DNA from: Blasia pusilla
Taxonomy: Eukaryota; Marchantiophyta; Marchantiopsida; Blasiales
Length of the DNA: 64,000 nucleotides
Reading direction: 5' to 3'
Assembly (NCBI GenBank): GCA_050084515.1
Contig: CM114271.1
Coordinates: 21,576,001-21,640,000, forward strand
In this document: in pieces, positions 44,701 to 57,165 of the stretch
Layout of the letters: each line of letters starts with the position of its first letter
How positions within the stretch are numbered: position 1 is the first letter of the stretch
Position numbers and translations under genes: made by a program
The notes under the pieces: generated by a model
What the model saw: only the letters and a program-made list of their open reading frames with translations
Database searches by the model: none
What the model was told of the DNA's origin: nothing

Positions 44701-45620
44701 TTTTGGAAAAAAAGGAAGTTCTTCTTGTAGTGCTCCGTTCCATTCCATTCGTCAATGCCTGGTTTAACGATTTGCTTTAAGGCTTTTATGAGAGGTTCTT
44801 TTAAAGGTTTTTATGACGTCCCATATGCATGTTTGAGAGAGGGGGTTGAATTAAGGAGAGATAATAAAAAAATTTAAATATCATCTTTTATAATACCACT
44901 CAAAGCTCATACAAATAGCAATCCATACAAGATTTTTTAAGTGATAAATGATGGACTGGTCAGTTTTTATGCAACCATGCTAAATTTTAGAAAAAAAGGA
45001 AGTTTTTCTTGTAGTGCTCCGTTCCAAATGCTTTGATTTGCTTTAAGGCTTTTATGAGAGGTTCTTTTAAAGGTTTTATGACGTCCCATATGCATGTTTG
45101 AGAGGGGTTGAATTAAGGAGAGATAATAAAAAATTTAAATATCATCTTTATAATACCACTCAAAGCTCATACAAATAGCAATCCATACAAAATTTTTAAG
45201 TGATAAATGATGGATTGGTCAGTTTTTATGCAACCATGCTAAATTTTGAGAGATTTCGGCTTTTATGAGAGGTTCTTTTAAGGGCTTTTATGACGTCCCA
45301 TATGCATGTTTGAGAGAGGGGGTTGAATTAAGGAGAGATAATAATAAAATTTAAATATCATCTTTCATAATACCACTCAAAGCTCATACAAAAGCTCAAG
45401 ATTTTTAAGTGATAAATGATGGCAGTTTTATGCAACCATACAAGAGTTCTTTTTTAAGATTTGATAAACGTCCCATATGCATGTTTGAGAGAGGGGGTTG
45501 AATTAAGGAGAGATAAATATCATCTTTCATAATACCACTCAAAGCTCATACAAATAGCAATGCATACAAGATTTTTTAAGTGATAAATGACGGACTTGTC
45601 AGTTTTTATGCAACCATGCT
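44701..45620. repeat. Four-copy tandem repeat, about 180-280 bp per unit
   Basis: Units start at about 44,701, 44,985, 45,243 and 45,441. Each contains ttttatgagaggttctttt, cgtcccatatgcatgtttga, gaattaaggagagataa, taccactcaaagctcataca and gataaatga. Units 1 and 2 are the longest; 3 and 4 lack the leading segment. No open frame is conserved across units, so this looks like a non-coding minisatellite or satellite remnant. Confidence 0.92.
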
Positions 45621-45991
45621 ATTTGTGATCTCGTCTCCTCTTGAAGAAAGATCCTCCACATTGCCATAGTGGATATCCATCTTCTTGATCAACTCTCTAA
45701 TTTTAAGTTTCATGAATGCCTCGTTCACTAACTTTTTCAAGTGAATAATTTAGAAAAACCGATGGATGGCTTATTCGCATTCCTTGAATCCTAACAATGA
45801 GAGTCATTCTTTCCATGCGTAACTACCTGAATGATTTTTTTTAAATAACTGCCTTCTGAAAACTTTGGAAGAGACGACAATTATTTTCATATCAATTGAT
45901 AAAATTATGAGTGTATAGGTATAAATTCAACCATGTAGAAAATACTACTCAACCCTTTGGGAGGAATATATTCACTTAACCTAAACTAAAG

Positions 45992-45995
<4 letters not shown>

Positions 45996-46041
<46 letters not shown>
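45996..46041. repeat. (GA)n microsatellite
   Basis: About 23 uninterrupted GA dinucleotides in AT-rich sequence. Confidence 0.97.
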
Positions 46042-46042
<1 letters not shown>

Positions 46043-46554
46043 AACACTTTAATTTGCTAGACTTTTTCTTGCCTTATCAATATTAAATAGCTATAATACA
46101 ACTACTCAAAGTGATTCCATATGGCTTTACAAGTGAAGCCGAAAATCACATATATAGTTAATGTCTGTAAACATGAACGAAAGCCCACTAGTGCCTGCTA
46201 TTTTAGTTTTACAACTATAAGGCTACTTGGCATTAGGATTCTATTTTAACGATTTCAATTAATTGGCAATTAGGGTGAAGGGCACAATCGGTAAATCGGT
46301 TGTGTGTGAGCATACTTAGAGCCTAACCCATTAAAGTAGGCATGTGGACCCTCTCAACATATCATTAATAAGATTCGCACCAATTGCCGCACCAATCTTC
46401 AAACACAAATATTGTTGAGGCAATTTATAAAGCAAACATGTATGCAAGAATTGCCTTGGATATTTATTATAGGGTTATTTTTATGGTAAGTTTACTAATG
46501 TACATAATATATATTTGGTAGAAGATATTTTTAAAATAATATATCTCTTAAGGA

Positions 46555-47277
46555 TTACTTCATGAAATAATAATGACATAATTTGTGAATATCAAATTTT
46601 ACCTTTCCAGAAAATGGAGGCATGACTTCCATATTTATAACATCAACATCTCTATTTATTGGTCTGAGAATAATTGTATCTTTCAAAAAGTTGATATCAT
46701 TTAATCTTTGAACACAAGTCCCACATATGGTATTAATACGATCTTTTACGTTCATATTCTTAATGACATTATCAAACTTGAGTTGAATAAAATCATCTTC
46801 AAAAGAAGATTGCAAGGGCTCACAACCCTCTTCCACCTTCAGTAACCAATCAATTGAATATTCTTGATGAATAAGTACCTAATCTTCCAATTTTTTTGAA
46901 CTCTTATGCTTGTAGTAAGGTCCATTTTCCTCACATGGGACCGTACATGTGATCTCTTTAAAGCGGCTTGGATAATCGAAATCCCCATGAAAACAAAAAA
47001 GAAGACTTGGCCAAAGTTATTGCATTTAAGAAGAAAAAGAAGAATAATAAGGCATGTTCTCAATTATTGTAGTTATAACTAGATTTGTGGAATCATCCTT
47101 AGCAATTTCATCTCTTGGACCAACTTGAATCCACATCTCCTCCTCAATATATCTCATATTAGGTACATCAACCCGATTCCCTTTAGAAGACAATTCCTCA
47201 AACGAAGGAGCCATGGAAGTAGGTATATATATCATGAATAAGAATTTCATAAATTCATCCTTGCCTAAACACTTCAA
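46555..47277 (-). pseudogene. Possible PIF1/Helitron-type helicase remnant
   Basis: On the minus strand a frame near 46,600-46,740 reads CVQRLNDINFLKDTIILRPI, then NRDVDVINMEVM. This resembles the segment of Helitron and PIF1-like helicases that reads ...R.IL.P.N..V..IN. Upstream (47,277 to 47,030) a frame with EEMWIQVGPRDEIAKDDSTN may belong to the same protein. Frames are broken and no Rep domain was found. It may be another kind of transposon. Confidence 0.35.
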
Positions 47278-50200
47278 ATGGAAATTGTAAGTATAACTTT
47301 CAAAACATTAAAAAGAAACAACATATAGGAAAGCAAGATCATCTCAAAGTAATAAGGTTTATACATTGCTACATCTTGAATTGGAGTCTCTATTGTAAAA
47401 ATATTTCTACGATATTTAATTCCTTCAATAATATAGACTAATATTACACTAAAATATTTTCATATCTTACAGATATTTAAGTTTGCTTTTATTTTAATAT
47501 ATTACCTATCTACCATAGTTTAAGATAGATCCAATGTTATTAATTTGAGTCTATGAAACCACTTCTTTTGGACTTCCTATTCCATCACATCCATAGATAT
47601 ATGTGACTTTCAAAATGTGTTGCGAGAAGAGGCATAAGGAAGAAAACGTGCTATTCATTTAGAGAATGTGGCACTTCAAAAGGAAAAAAAAGGAAGGTCT
47701 TCTAGAGAGAACATAAAAAAGTCATGCTATAGGGAATGCATATTTTTTTATGTTCTCTCTAAAAGAACTCTGATAAAATTTGCAGACTTCTTATTCCATC
47801 AAATCCTACGAATTTATGTGATTTTGAAAGTCTTCTCAAATTTTTTATCGCGGCCCTCATCACCAAACGCGTACGTACGCCGATGCAAAACATCAAGACT
47901 CTAGTAGGCTCACTCTAAGATAGATGCGCATCGGAGAAGTCTCTTGAAATAGACATGAAATGTGATACATGACCAAGGCTGAGTGTTTCATGTGTTAATG
48001 GTGGCAACTCATGAAACCTGGACCAAATGTGAACGAAGACTTGAGAAGAATCAAGTCTAAGATGAGTGGGTTGCCAAAAGGGATGAGAACCACAATTAGA
48101 ACTTAACTAGCGTATGGGGTTTCACTATGTTTTAGGTCATGACGACTTGGGTCGGGGAGGGGGGGAGGGAATCCCATAACTATCTATAAGGGGAGGATCT
48201 TTGAGGATGCTTGAGCCCTAAACTCTACTTTGGAGAACCACAAGGCGAACCAAAGGCTTGAAATGGATCGGGAGGTTAGCATTGGGGTCCGAATTCCAAG
48301 CCAAATCCTAGGGAGTGAATTTTGGAGGTCAACCTTGGATTCCAACTCGTGACCCATTTCTTGGGCCTTCGTGAGGAACTCATGCGAGATCCATTGGCCA
48401 ATTGAATCGCAAGGCGTGTGAGCGCCGTCTTAGGTGTCTAGACTATGTCGAAAGTTTGTCTCAAGTCTAGAAAGACTTGCCCATGTTGGGAAGTGAGGAG
48501 TTAGGACCTGTTGAGCTTGATGAATGACCTAAGTTGAGAACTCGGGGAGTTGGAAGCCTGGTTGACTCAAACCAAAACTAGTGAGAGTGTGTTTGGGTGC
48601 AATAAAGTGAGCGTGACCTACTGAAAGTATGCTTGCGTAACATGTGAGATTGACATTCAAGAGGAGTAAACGTAAGAGAAAGTTAGTAACTATGGACTAA
48701 CCTCAATAAAACTTAAGGTAGGTAAAAATGTAATGGATTAAAAAGTGGCATGAAACATTTCCAAAAAAATGAACGTACATTGGAGTTAGTTGAGGAAGAA
48801 CTAAATTTCTAGTTCAAAATGGTATTTTCTCCTTACAAATTGCACAATTTCTTCTTTGAGCCCTGCCACGTAAAACCTCTTGGAAATTGTGTATATCCAT
48901 AGAATTTGATGGAATAGGAAGTCTAAGTTTTTCCAACAACAATAAAACTTAAAGCTTTAGAAATGAACTTTTTCCGACCTGATATTGATGTATATAACCA
49001 AAGAAATGTAATTAAATGTGATGAGTAAAGAACCTATATTCGACAAGTTAACAGACTTTGGAGAGTTTCACTAAAGGATGTTGTTTTTCTAGTGGCAAAG
49101 TAAGTAGTGGTAGGTTTACGATGTCAAGAACTCAAATGTCCTCCATCTCTTGAATATTTCCTTGATTTTTTTACATGTAAAAGAGAAATAAAAAATCAGT
49201 TCAATAAATATTTTCATTTTAATTTTTTAATCAAGAAGTTAAGTTTATGATGCCAGATTGAGTGTTATAAGTCTTGAAGCTACTCAGGTAGCTTATTGTC
49301 TCTTGGGGAGAGAGAATGGAGCTAATGTCAATGGCCTTGTCCTTGGTCTATTCAAGAGTTAAGGAGTAGCTTAAGAGTCAAACTTTAGACTTTTGGATCT
49401 CTTTCTTTTGACCTTTGTAGGTTCATTTGGTGTGGTCGAGACCCATTCAAATTGATAGGGTTCGATATGAGACGAGTATTATTCTGAGTCCAAGCTTGTT
49501 GGAAGTTTCCAAGTATTTTTTTGTAAGAGTTGGAATTGGTTGAAGGGTCTGCCAATGAAGTTATATCTCTAAGTCTCACATGGAACTATCTTAAGGCACT
49601 TGACGGACTTGATTTTGGAATGGAGTTTGGTGTTATATCTCCAAGTTTGATATAAAAGTCAGTTTCATTGTATATTCCTCTATATTTTATATTTGGTGTT
49701 ACTTGAGACTCAAGACGTTACAAGTACCCGTTAAAGCTTGATTCTCCTTTGCAATTTCTTTGTTGTGCACCGGACCTAGGTCCATATATCTTGGCACTTT
49801 GCTCATTGATCCATCATACTCTAGGCTTGTGGGTACATCATAGCATGGGCTGCTTGATCCATCATATTTTGTTAATCAAGTCCATTTTTGGGGCTCTTTC
49901 AGATGTATTACATCATGAGACTTCAATCCATCATACTTTTTTGATAAATTTGGAAAAAGAATATTCTTTCTCATTGGATTTTTTCCTTGTGTTGATTTTC
50001 TAGCTATCCTCCTTATCATTTTGAGTACTGACCTTGATATTTTTGCATGTAAATATACAACAAAATTGGTTTTAAGGAGCACTAAAATTGCCACTTTAAT
50101 CAAAGTTATAATGTGTTTAACATTTATGCACGCATAAATATCTTGAAGAGTTTTCCTTAAGGGCCAATCAAGCTACCTTGCCATAAGACTTCCATTTTTT

Positions 50201-50800
50201 AAGTTATGCATTTGCTACAACAAGGTAGATGGACTTACATTCAAAATAGCATATACATATAAAAGTTCTAATCTATTTGATGTTTTTGCATGCATACATT
50301 GATCAAACAATTGAAACCAAAATACTTCCATCGCTAAATCTCTCCACATGCATAAATAGGGTAGATAGGCTTACTTGCTTCAAAGAGGCCAATAGGAGGA
50401 AAGGGTGTTGCCTTGGAGGAAGTAATCCTCCTCCCGTACTAGTATGGAATTTAAAAATTTCATATAAGTACGCATGCTTAGTCAATTTCTAAATGTATTT
50501 AGTGTTGCAATAATTTTAAAATCTGCACATGCTTAGTGCCTATTAAATCTACTTAGTGCTTGGTAAGGTGAAACATGACTAAGGCTCAATCATTGCAAAA
50601 TGTATAGAATACATAATAACAACCCACTTTTGAACTCATTTTAAAAATGGGAAAATTTTATGTAAAAAACAATGCTTTTTTGTAAGTACATCTGAAAAAG
50701 TCAAAGTGTGGGAAGACCATGTAGGAAGATAAGAGGGCCTCGCTCCAAAGGAGGTAATCGTTCCATAGTAGTACGAGACCACTCAAAGTACCCCTGTGCT

Positions 50801-50933
50801 GATTTTTATGGCTAGAGAAAGAATACCAAAGGGACGTTAAAGAAAATATATAATGGATTGGCAAAGTAGGGATTTTTACTAGAGAAAGAATACCAAAGGG
50901 ACGTTAAAGAAAATATATAATACATGGATTGGC
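50801..50933. repeat. Tandem duplication, unit about 68 bp
   Basis: The block agagaaagaataccaaaggg followed by acgttaaagaaaatatataa occurs twice, head to tail, almost identical. Confidence 0.93.
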
Positions 50934-52095
50934 ACATATTTCCTTACTATTTTTACATATTAAAAGGAGAAAATGCTCTATGGTTGGAAGGAGTAGAATT
51001 GGCTTAGCCTCCTCTTGCACCTCCTTACCTCACATTAGTTGATAAGAGTTAGCCGATAAGAGTGTAATGCAGCTGGTTAGAAATTTATGGATAATTTAAT
51101 TTACCCATCATATCAAAAACATTTTTAAATTTACCATTTAGATCGAGTGTCAAAGAGAGAACTTTCCCATATTACTCTCCACTTTAAAAAAAATTATATT
51201 AATATTATTAAATAATTTTCAAACTAGGGAAAAATTTTTAGAATTTGCGTGCAACATGATATCTTCACTCTTAGGATACGCTTCTTTTCGTAAGTATGAG
51301 AAACATCTCTTTTCCTGTAAAATAAATGTTAAGAGAGTAGTTAGTTCGTAGTTAATCTAGATGGCCAAGAAAAAAAGAGAGGAACTTGTAGAATCAGCAA
51401 CACTAATAATAAAATAGATATTAGGAAACAACAAATTCTTTTCAAATCACTCCTTTACGTTCCACGACGCAAAATGTAGGAACGATACGATGTGAAAGTG
51501 GACACCAAGTCCACACCTAAAACGAGAAGGTCACTTCATGTTCATTCACGGGTTTCTGCCGTCAAATTTACCCAACGTCGGCGGATTCAAAGTCTGATGA
51601 GGATGATTCTCGGGCAAAATGGTCGGACATTGTCCGAAAGCAGGTGCTCTACAAGTCTTGCTATGGACGAGTGTTGGGAGTCGGGTCTGGAGTTTGACGC
51701 GGACATCAGGGAGTTAGAGGACAAGAGGTCGCGCTTACGTCTCGTGTAGCTCCTGCTAACGGAGAGTAATTAGGTTTGTCTACTCAAAAAATTATTCGCA
51801 TGAGAATAATTTTCGGGGAGCAGCTTGTCCATCCCTAATTGTCCGGCATCTGCGGCCAAGATCGTGGAGGAGGCAGGAGCCTGCAGGTGAGAGGATCTTG
51901 TGACGACGTAGCGTGATCAAAGGAGGACAGGTACTGTACAAAATGAAGTTGACTAGCCTAAAAAATTGTACTGTTCCTCATCAGTGGATGCGAGAAGCTA
52001 TCTTCTACTGTAACGCAATAGATGGGAATATTCATCACCGTGCAAAAAACTGAAGATATAAAATATAAGATACTGCTTCCACCGGCTTGCTTGAG

Positions 52096-52124
52096 TGAGA
52101 CTATAGCTACGGGCTATAGTCTCA
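52096..52124. repeat. Perfect hairpin, 12-bp arms
   Basis: Arms tgagactatagc and gctatagtctca flank a 5-nt loop. There is no U-run after either arm and no known gene end nearby. Confidence 0.8.
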
Positions 52125-53271
52125 ATGAATTCAAGTGAAGGTCGAATTTCGGTCGTGATCGACAATCCTGTGTAGACTCGCACGTCACGAAGGGTAATGA
52201 GTTTGGAAGACATTTTGTGAGCAGTAGTTGTTGGCGAGCAAAGCAGTCGTCGTAATATTTAAGAATTATCGAAACAGATCATGAGATGGTAATGTGGAGC
52301 ATGACGATCGGATTGGAAACAAGAAAAATGTAGCAATGATGGCCATGAATGCGGTGAGAAGTGACCTGTGCCTGCAATGATGACGACCTCAACACAAGCT
52401 CACCGGTATTGGTTTCGTAAATGTGTAACACATAGATCGATCATTTGAAGTCTCGACCAAAGAAACGAAGACCAGTTCTGCGTTTAAAATACTCGTGACA
52501 GCTCCAATTGTACAGAATAGCCGGTATATGACAATTTGGGAACACAACTGCGTGCCAATTGAATCTCAGATCGGTTCGGGAACTCAGATTCCTCTCTAAG
52601 AACCTGAGTTTGGCGAGGATTAAAAGTAAGGAAACTGAATACGATTAAACTGCACCACGCTTATTCATCCGCTGCATTTCGAAGCATCAACCCTAAAACT
52701 CATTCAATGGTATGCAGATAGCAGGAGTTTGACGCCGTTCAATTTCTCACCCCGCTCCGCAGTAAATGTCCATCTGTTAAGATCCTTGTCCACTATTCCA
52801 TTCACGGTCTCCTCCTCTCCTCCCCTGCGAGCCTTTGAAATGCGAGGGATCATCGGCCGAGCGCCGATCGCCGCTCGTCGCCGAGGCATTGGCACACTGG
52901 TAGCCTTGTACAGCAGCAGCAGAAGATCTCTGCTGCTGAGCGCGTGCACTCAGTGGCATCTGTCAGTCAGACAGCAGACCTCACACGAAACTCGGAGGAC
53001 TAGAGAGAGATGCTCGCTCTCCTCTCCTCCCTCCCTTGATCTTTGTGCGGGACCCACGGACCCCCACGTCATTCGAAAGGTATGGCTGCGGATAAGCTGG
53101 CTGGTATCACGAGGCTGCCCCGTTCCGCTTCTCCGTAGCGCTCTCCAACTTTGGCTTGGTGCGTACATCTTATCGCTCGCTTCTGCTGCTGCTGCTCCGG
53201 ATTGTAGGTGGGAAGACCAGCACTGAGAGAGAGAGCAAACGCGCTGACGAGGGAGAAGTCGCAGAGCAGCT

Positions 53272-55543
53272 ATGACGATTTCCTTGACAATGGGAGCGGT
53301 GAACTTGGCGCTCACAGTGCCATCTACACCACGGGGTCGCTCATCACGCTTTGCCGCTGGGGTAGTTCGCTGTGCGGGTGCGTTTCCCTGTGGATGGTGT
53401 AGCTTGTTCGCGGGTGGCTTCAGATAGCCCAAGCTCAAATTTGCGTGTGTGTTCTCCGAGGATAGCTTCCATGCTTCTTCACGAGCGGAGTGAAACCGGA
53501 AACTCAATACTTCTCACTACCTAGCTCAGAATTTCTCGCAAGTGTAAAGTTGAAATGGTAGTTCTGGCTTGTGAGGGGTAGAATCTGAATGCCTACTTCC
53601 GTAATTGTCCCATGCCTATCATGCAAGACGTCAGGGTCGTTGATCAGTGTCTGGAGATCTATTATGAAGAGAGGCGCACAACTTTACAGTCAAGAGAAAT
53701 GCGTATCAAAATAGATATCAGCGTAGAGCATCGTTTTTTTGGCAATGTGTCTGGCATCACTGATCTAGGGATGGTTTCTCTGTCGGGAATGGCTTCTCTG
53801 GCCTCGAGGATTCTAGAGTCATCCTCATGATCCGGCCAAACATTTTCTTTTGGAATCCACCAGAGAAGGCGTAGTAATTCTCGACCGAACATTCGGTAGT
53901 ATCCATGGTGGGGTAGTTCAAGGAAATGACCGAAAAGATCGTTTATCTCAAATTTGAACAGCTCATTCAAATGCTGAGTGTAGAGCTTAGATTAGAGCAT
54001 CACCCGCATCGGGATGTCGAAACCCCCGTCTTCGGCTTTACTATACGCCACTGCATTTGACGTAGTTGTGTATGTGATGAGATTTATACGACTCAATTTG
54101 AATTGCAGGCATACTTACTTTGTGCAGGGCCTGCTATCAGGGCTTTCCTTGATACTGAGTGTCCCTAACTCCTGTGCTGTTCGTTTCAATTTCAAAGATG
54201 GAAGCAATCAAGCAGCAACATCACAGAGGGAGTCAGATAATTCTGAGAAGACGCAGCCCATGGAGACGATCAAAAGGGTAGCGTGTGGTCTTTGTGCTGC
54301 CCTCACCATCGCCACTGCTATGCCTACATTTGCTGCACCTTCAAACCAGGTGTGCTAGCTTTAAGAATGAGGACTGTTTGCTATGGTCGCGGTGAAAAGT
54401 TCACTTTCTCCCTCCTAGATTATGACTCTTCTTTCTTAGCGCAATCTATCCTTTCTCGGTTGTTTTTCGCACGCTTGAGGAATTCCAGTTTGAGCCAGTT
54501 GTAGACGGGCTGAGGATTGAGGCTGTCTGTTCCTGAAACTTACCGGTGACTATCATCAAGATTTCTGTTCAAAAACTCGTATTGCCCAACTGAGTAGTTG
54601 ATATGGCGAGTGCAATGATGTCTAGCTTCCCGAAAAACCAGACGCCAATCTAAAATCCAAGTGCATAAGCTTCTAGTCTCACCTTGTCGTTTGGAGATCA
54701 CCTCTTTGCGTCTTATCTTTTAAGGGAACGAACATATCTTATCGTACTTTTTCTTTGACGGCATTATGTAAGGTATTGGTTGCATATGGAGAAGCTGCTC
54801 CATGGAAAGGGTGCTCCATCATGGAAAGCCGTGGGAGGGATTCTGATGTTATTTGCGTTTCAGGAAGTGAGAAGAATCACAAGTTTATTTTGCTTAATCT
54901 AAGGTGGTTGTTTGTGTGGAAAAAGGCTAGACTACCACCTCTCTCTAGAGATCCAGCCCGATGTGAGAAAGCTTTCGTCGGAAATACAATCGGTCAGGCC
55001 AATGGAGTAGCCGATATTCTTCTGGATCTTCGCTTTTGTGACTACACCAATGATACGACCAACTTGAAGGGCAAATCGCTGTCAGCTGCACTCATGGCTG
55101 ATGCAAAATTTGATGGGGCGGACATGTCAGAGGTCATCATGTCCAAAGCATATGCTGTTGGAGCCAGCTTCAAAGGTATCGCTTGAGTGAAGAAATTGAG
55201 AAATTGGGAATGTTTCACGTTTTCTTCATATGTCACGATGTGTCAAGTCCACTACCAACGATAGTTCATGTGTTGCATCCTTACACTGATCACGAAGAGG
55301 CTCATCATACTTTATGCAGGTACCAACTTCAGAAACGCCGTGGTGGATCGTGTCGTGTTCGACAAAGCGGACTTGCGGGGTGTACAATTCATCAACACTG
55401 TACTTTCAGGGTCGACTTTTACCGGAGCAAATCTAGAGGATGCGTCGTTCGAGGATGCGTTAATAGGCTATGTTGATGTCCAAAAGCTATGCAGAAACCC
55501 CACTCTTTCTGAAGACAACAAGGCTAGTCTTGGATGTAAATAA
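53272..55543 (+). CDS. Thylakoid lumen pentapeptide-repeat protein (TL17-like), four exons
   Basis: Exons 53272-53377, 54198-54349, 54926-55175 and 55320-55543 give a 243-residue precursor. Exon 1 is a chloroplast transit peptide (MTISLTMGAV..., ending VVRCA). Exon 2 holds a thylakoid transfer signal (KRVACGLCAALTIATAMPTF, cleavage near FAA). Exons 3 and 4 hold pentapeptide repeats of the A(D/N)LXX kind (NLKGKSLSAALMADAKFDGA, FDKADLRGVQF, FTGANLEDASFEDA) and end with a conserved CRNPTLSEDNKASLGCK. Length and tail match Arabidopsis thylakoid lumenal 17.4-kDa protein from memory. Lys-Arg stands where Tat substrates have Arg-Arg, so the import route is unclear. The exon 2 acceptor is uncertain: one about 50 bases upstream is also in frame. 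Confidence 0.88.
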
Positions 55544-55927
55544 TACTCCTAGTGCCAATACCGCACTGTGTAAGGGCAGGTCATTATTTCAAATGTGCTA
55601 CCAACACACAATTTGACGATCGGATGATTATAACGTTAAGTTGTGGGCTTATCGACGAATTATCCGCATAGCTGGCACACTGACGAGTGGGCACACATCT
55701 CGGCCTGCACACAGGAGTTGTTCGCCACTCAAAGCTACGATCGCCTCTGGCATTGAGCTATATCTGAGATGTGCATTGGGGCTACTAGAGCGTTTCGGTA
55801 CCGAAAGCACCGGACTATCGGCGTTTTCGGACCTAAAGTTGCCCAGGATAATCGATGCGAGGTCGGTGTGCACACTCCTGCTCCATCGACAAGATTACTC
55901 CATACTCGTGAAATTCGGCTACCAACG

Positions 55928-56035
55928 CCTCTGCGTGTTACGGTCAGACGATTCGCGATTAGCTTCGCGTCTGCGAGTGTCGGACAAACAATTCGCAACT
56001 ACCTTCGCCTCTGCGAGTTTCGGACCAATTGATCC
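55928..56035. repeat. Three short tandem repeats around 'ttcgcctctgcgagt'
   Basis: Units of about 41-44 bp share cctctgcg(t/a)gt, cgga and attcgc. The third unit is incomplete. The same ctctgcg word recurs in the hairpin at 56,164. Confidence 0.75.
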
Positions 56036-56163
56036 TCAACCAGCCACTTGAGCAAGACGTAGGCGGTCGAAATGTTGCAAATGGCGTCCATACCAGTGAC
56101 GAATGTTTGGGAAAACTCTTTGGGTGTTCGTGGACACCCACAATAACGTGGCTGCGCAAAGTG

Positions 56164-56194
56164 CTCTCGGTCGCAGAGCCTCTGCGACCGAGAG
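56164..56194. repeat. Near-perfect palindrome, 15-bp arms, 1-nt centre
   Basis: ctctcggtcgcagag is followed by one C and its exact complement. A stem this GC-rich and nearly loop-free can extrude as a cruciform, and such palindromes are usually unstable. Confidence 0.9.
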
Positions 56195-57165
56195 AGCAAG
56201 AAGAGGTGAACACTCACTTCTTCGTCCGTTTGGGCCGCCGATCATCACCCTCACGATCGCCGAGGGCCCACGGCGTCCCAGACAATCTTACGATGGTGGA
56301 TGACATCCCACCATGATCTTACTCCCAAAGCAGCATTTACATGATGAAAACATTCCAGACACATGGGAGTAGCACATGGTATGTGAAGAGAAGATAAGAC
56401 TAGATCGTCCTATTATTGATTGATCACATATTGACTGAACAACAAATTTGGAGAGGGCCTTTGTCCACTCGCAAAGATGTACGTCCACTGCAACGGCGTC
56501 CCCATCCTGATTCTCGCTGCTTGGGGAAAATACAAATGACAAGCTGTGCCGGAAATGAATTCAGTATGCCCTTCCCACGGACTCAATGAAAACAAACGTT
56601 TCCCACACTTAGTACGACCCTTCCTTGCTCTAGTAATATGAGAGGTAAAAATCAATAACTAACCACTAGCAGTTGTAGACCTCTGTCATTTCGATAATCA
56701 ACACACGACAACTGCTGCTGGATATGGTTATTGCATATATATGAGACTTCTTCCTAGAGCAGTGCATCCTAATACTCTTCTTCAAAACTAATGAACCGGT
56801 GATCAAAACTCAGTGACAGTTGATATGTATCGCTTTCCTTACCCAAGCCGGGACACAATATTACACCTACTAGCAAGCCCCGGCCAGGTTGCAATAGTCT
56901 AACGATGCCAGTTGGAAGCAGCAGCTTACCATGACTTGAAAGAATTATGTGACCTATCTGACTAATCCCTTGGGGTGACATCCCTGAACTGCAGTGTCCA
57001 TCATTCTGCAGTTCAAATAGTCATCGTGTCACCATGCTGTGGATCAAGATGAGAGATTGGGCTGTGCCATCTGCCATATTGGGTGCAGCTGCTTTGATGA
57101 ATTTCCGACATTCCTAGTCCTTTTCTACATCCCTGGAGTGCAAACTTGCCATGAATGCAGTGATC

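Larger units (their letters stand above)
47280..53200. other. AT-rich intergenic region with small repeats, no gene supported
   Basis: Short open frames only. A G-rich patch lies at about 48,150. A plus-strand frame at 51,492-51,749 reads as basic then acidic residues but matches nothing I know. From about 52,700 the composition rises in GC toward the next gene's promoter; the long overlapping frames on both strands at 52,700-53,250 are probably leader and promoter sequence. Confidence 0.45.
55545..57165. other. Intergenic between two convergent genes
   Basis: It lies between the stop codons of the TL17-like and GOST genes and so must hold both 3' ends. The first half is GC-rich with direct and inverted repeats (55,928-56,194). 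No gene is seen. Confidence 0.45.

Noticed and set aside
44701-45620. Tandem array considered as a CRISPR array
   Set aside because: This is a nuclear plant genome. Units are hundreds of bases, diverged, without uniform spacers.
52729-53226. Long overlapping frames on both strands before the TL17-like gene
   Set aside because: GC-rich leader and promoter sequence. The true start has a classic transit peptide at 53,272 joined in phase to the later exons.
55641-56300. Cluster of overlapping frames on both strands
   Set aside because: They arise from short GC-rich repeats and a palindrome. No frame resembles a protein.
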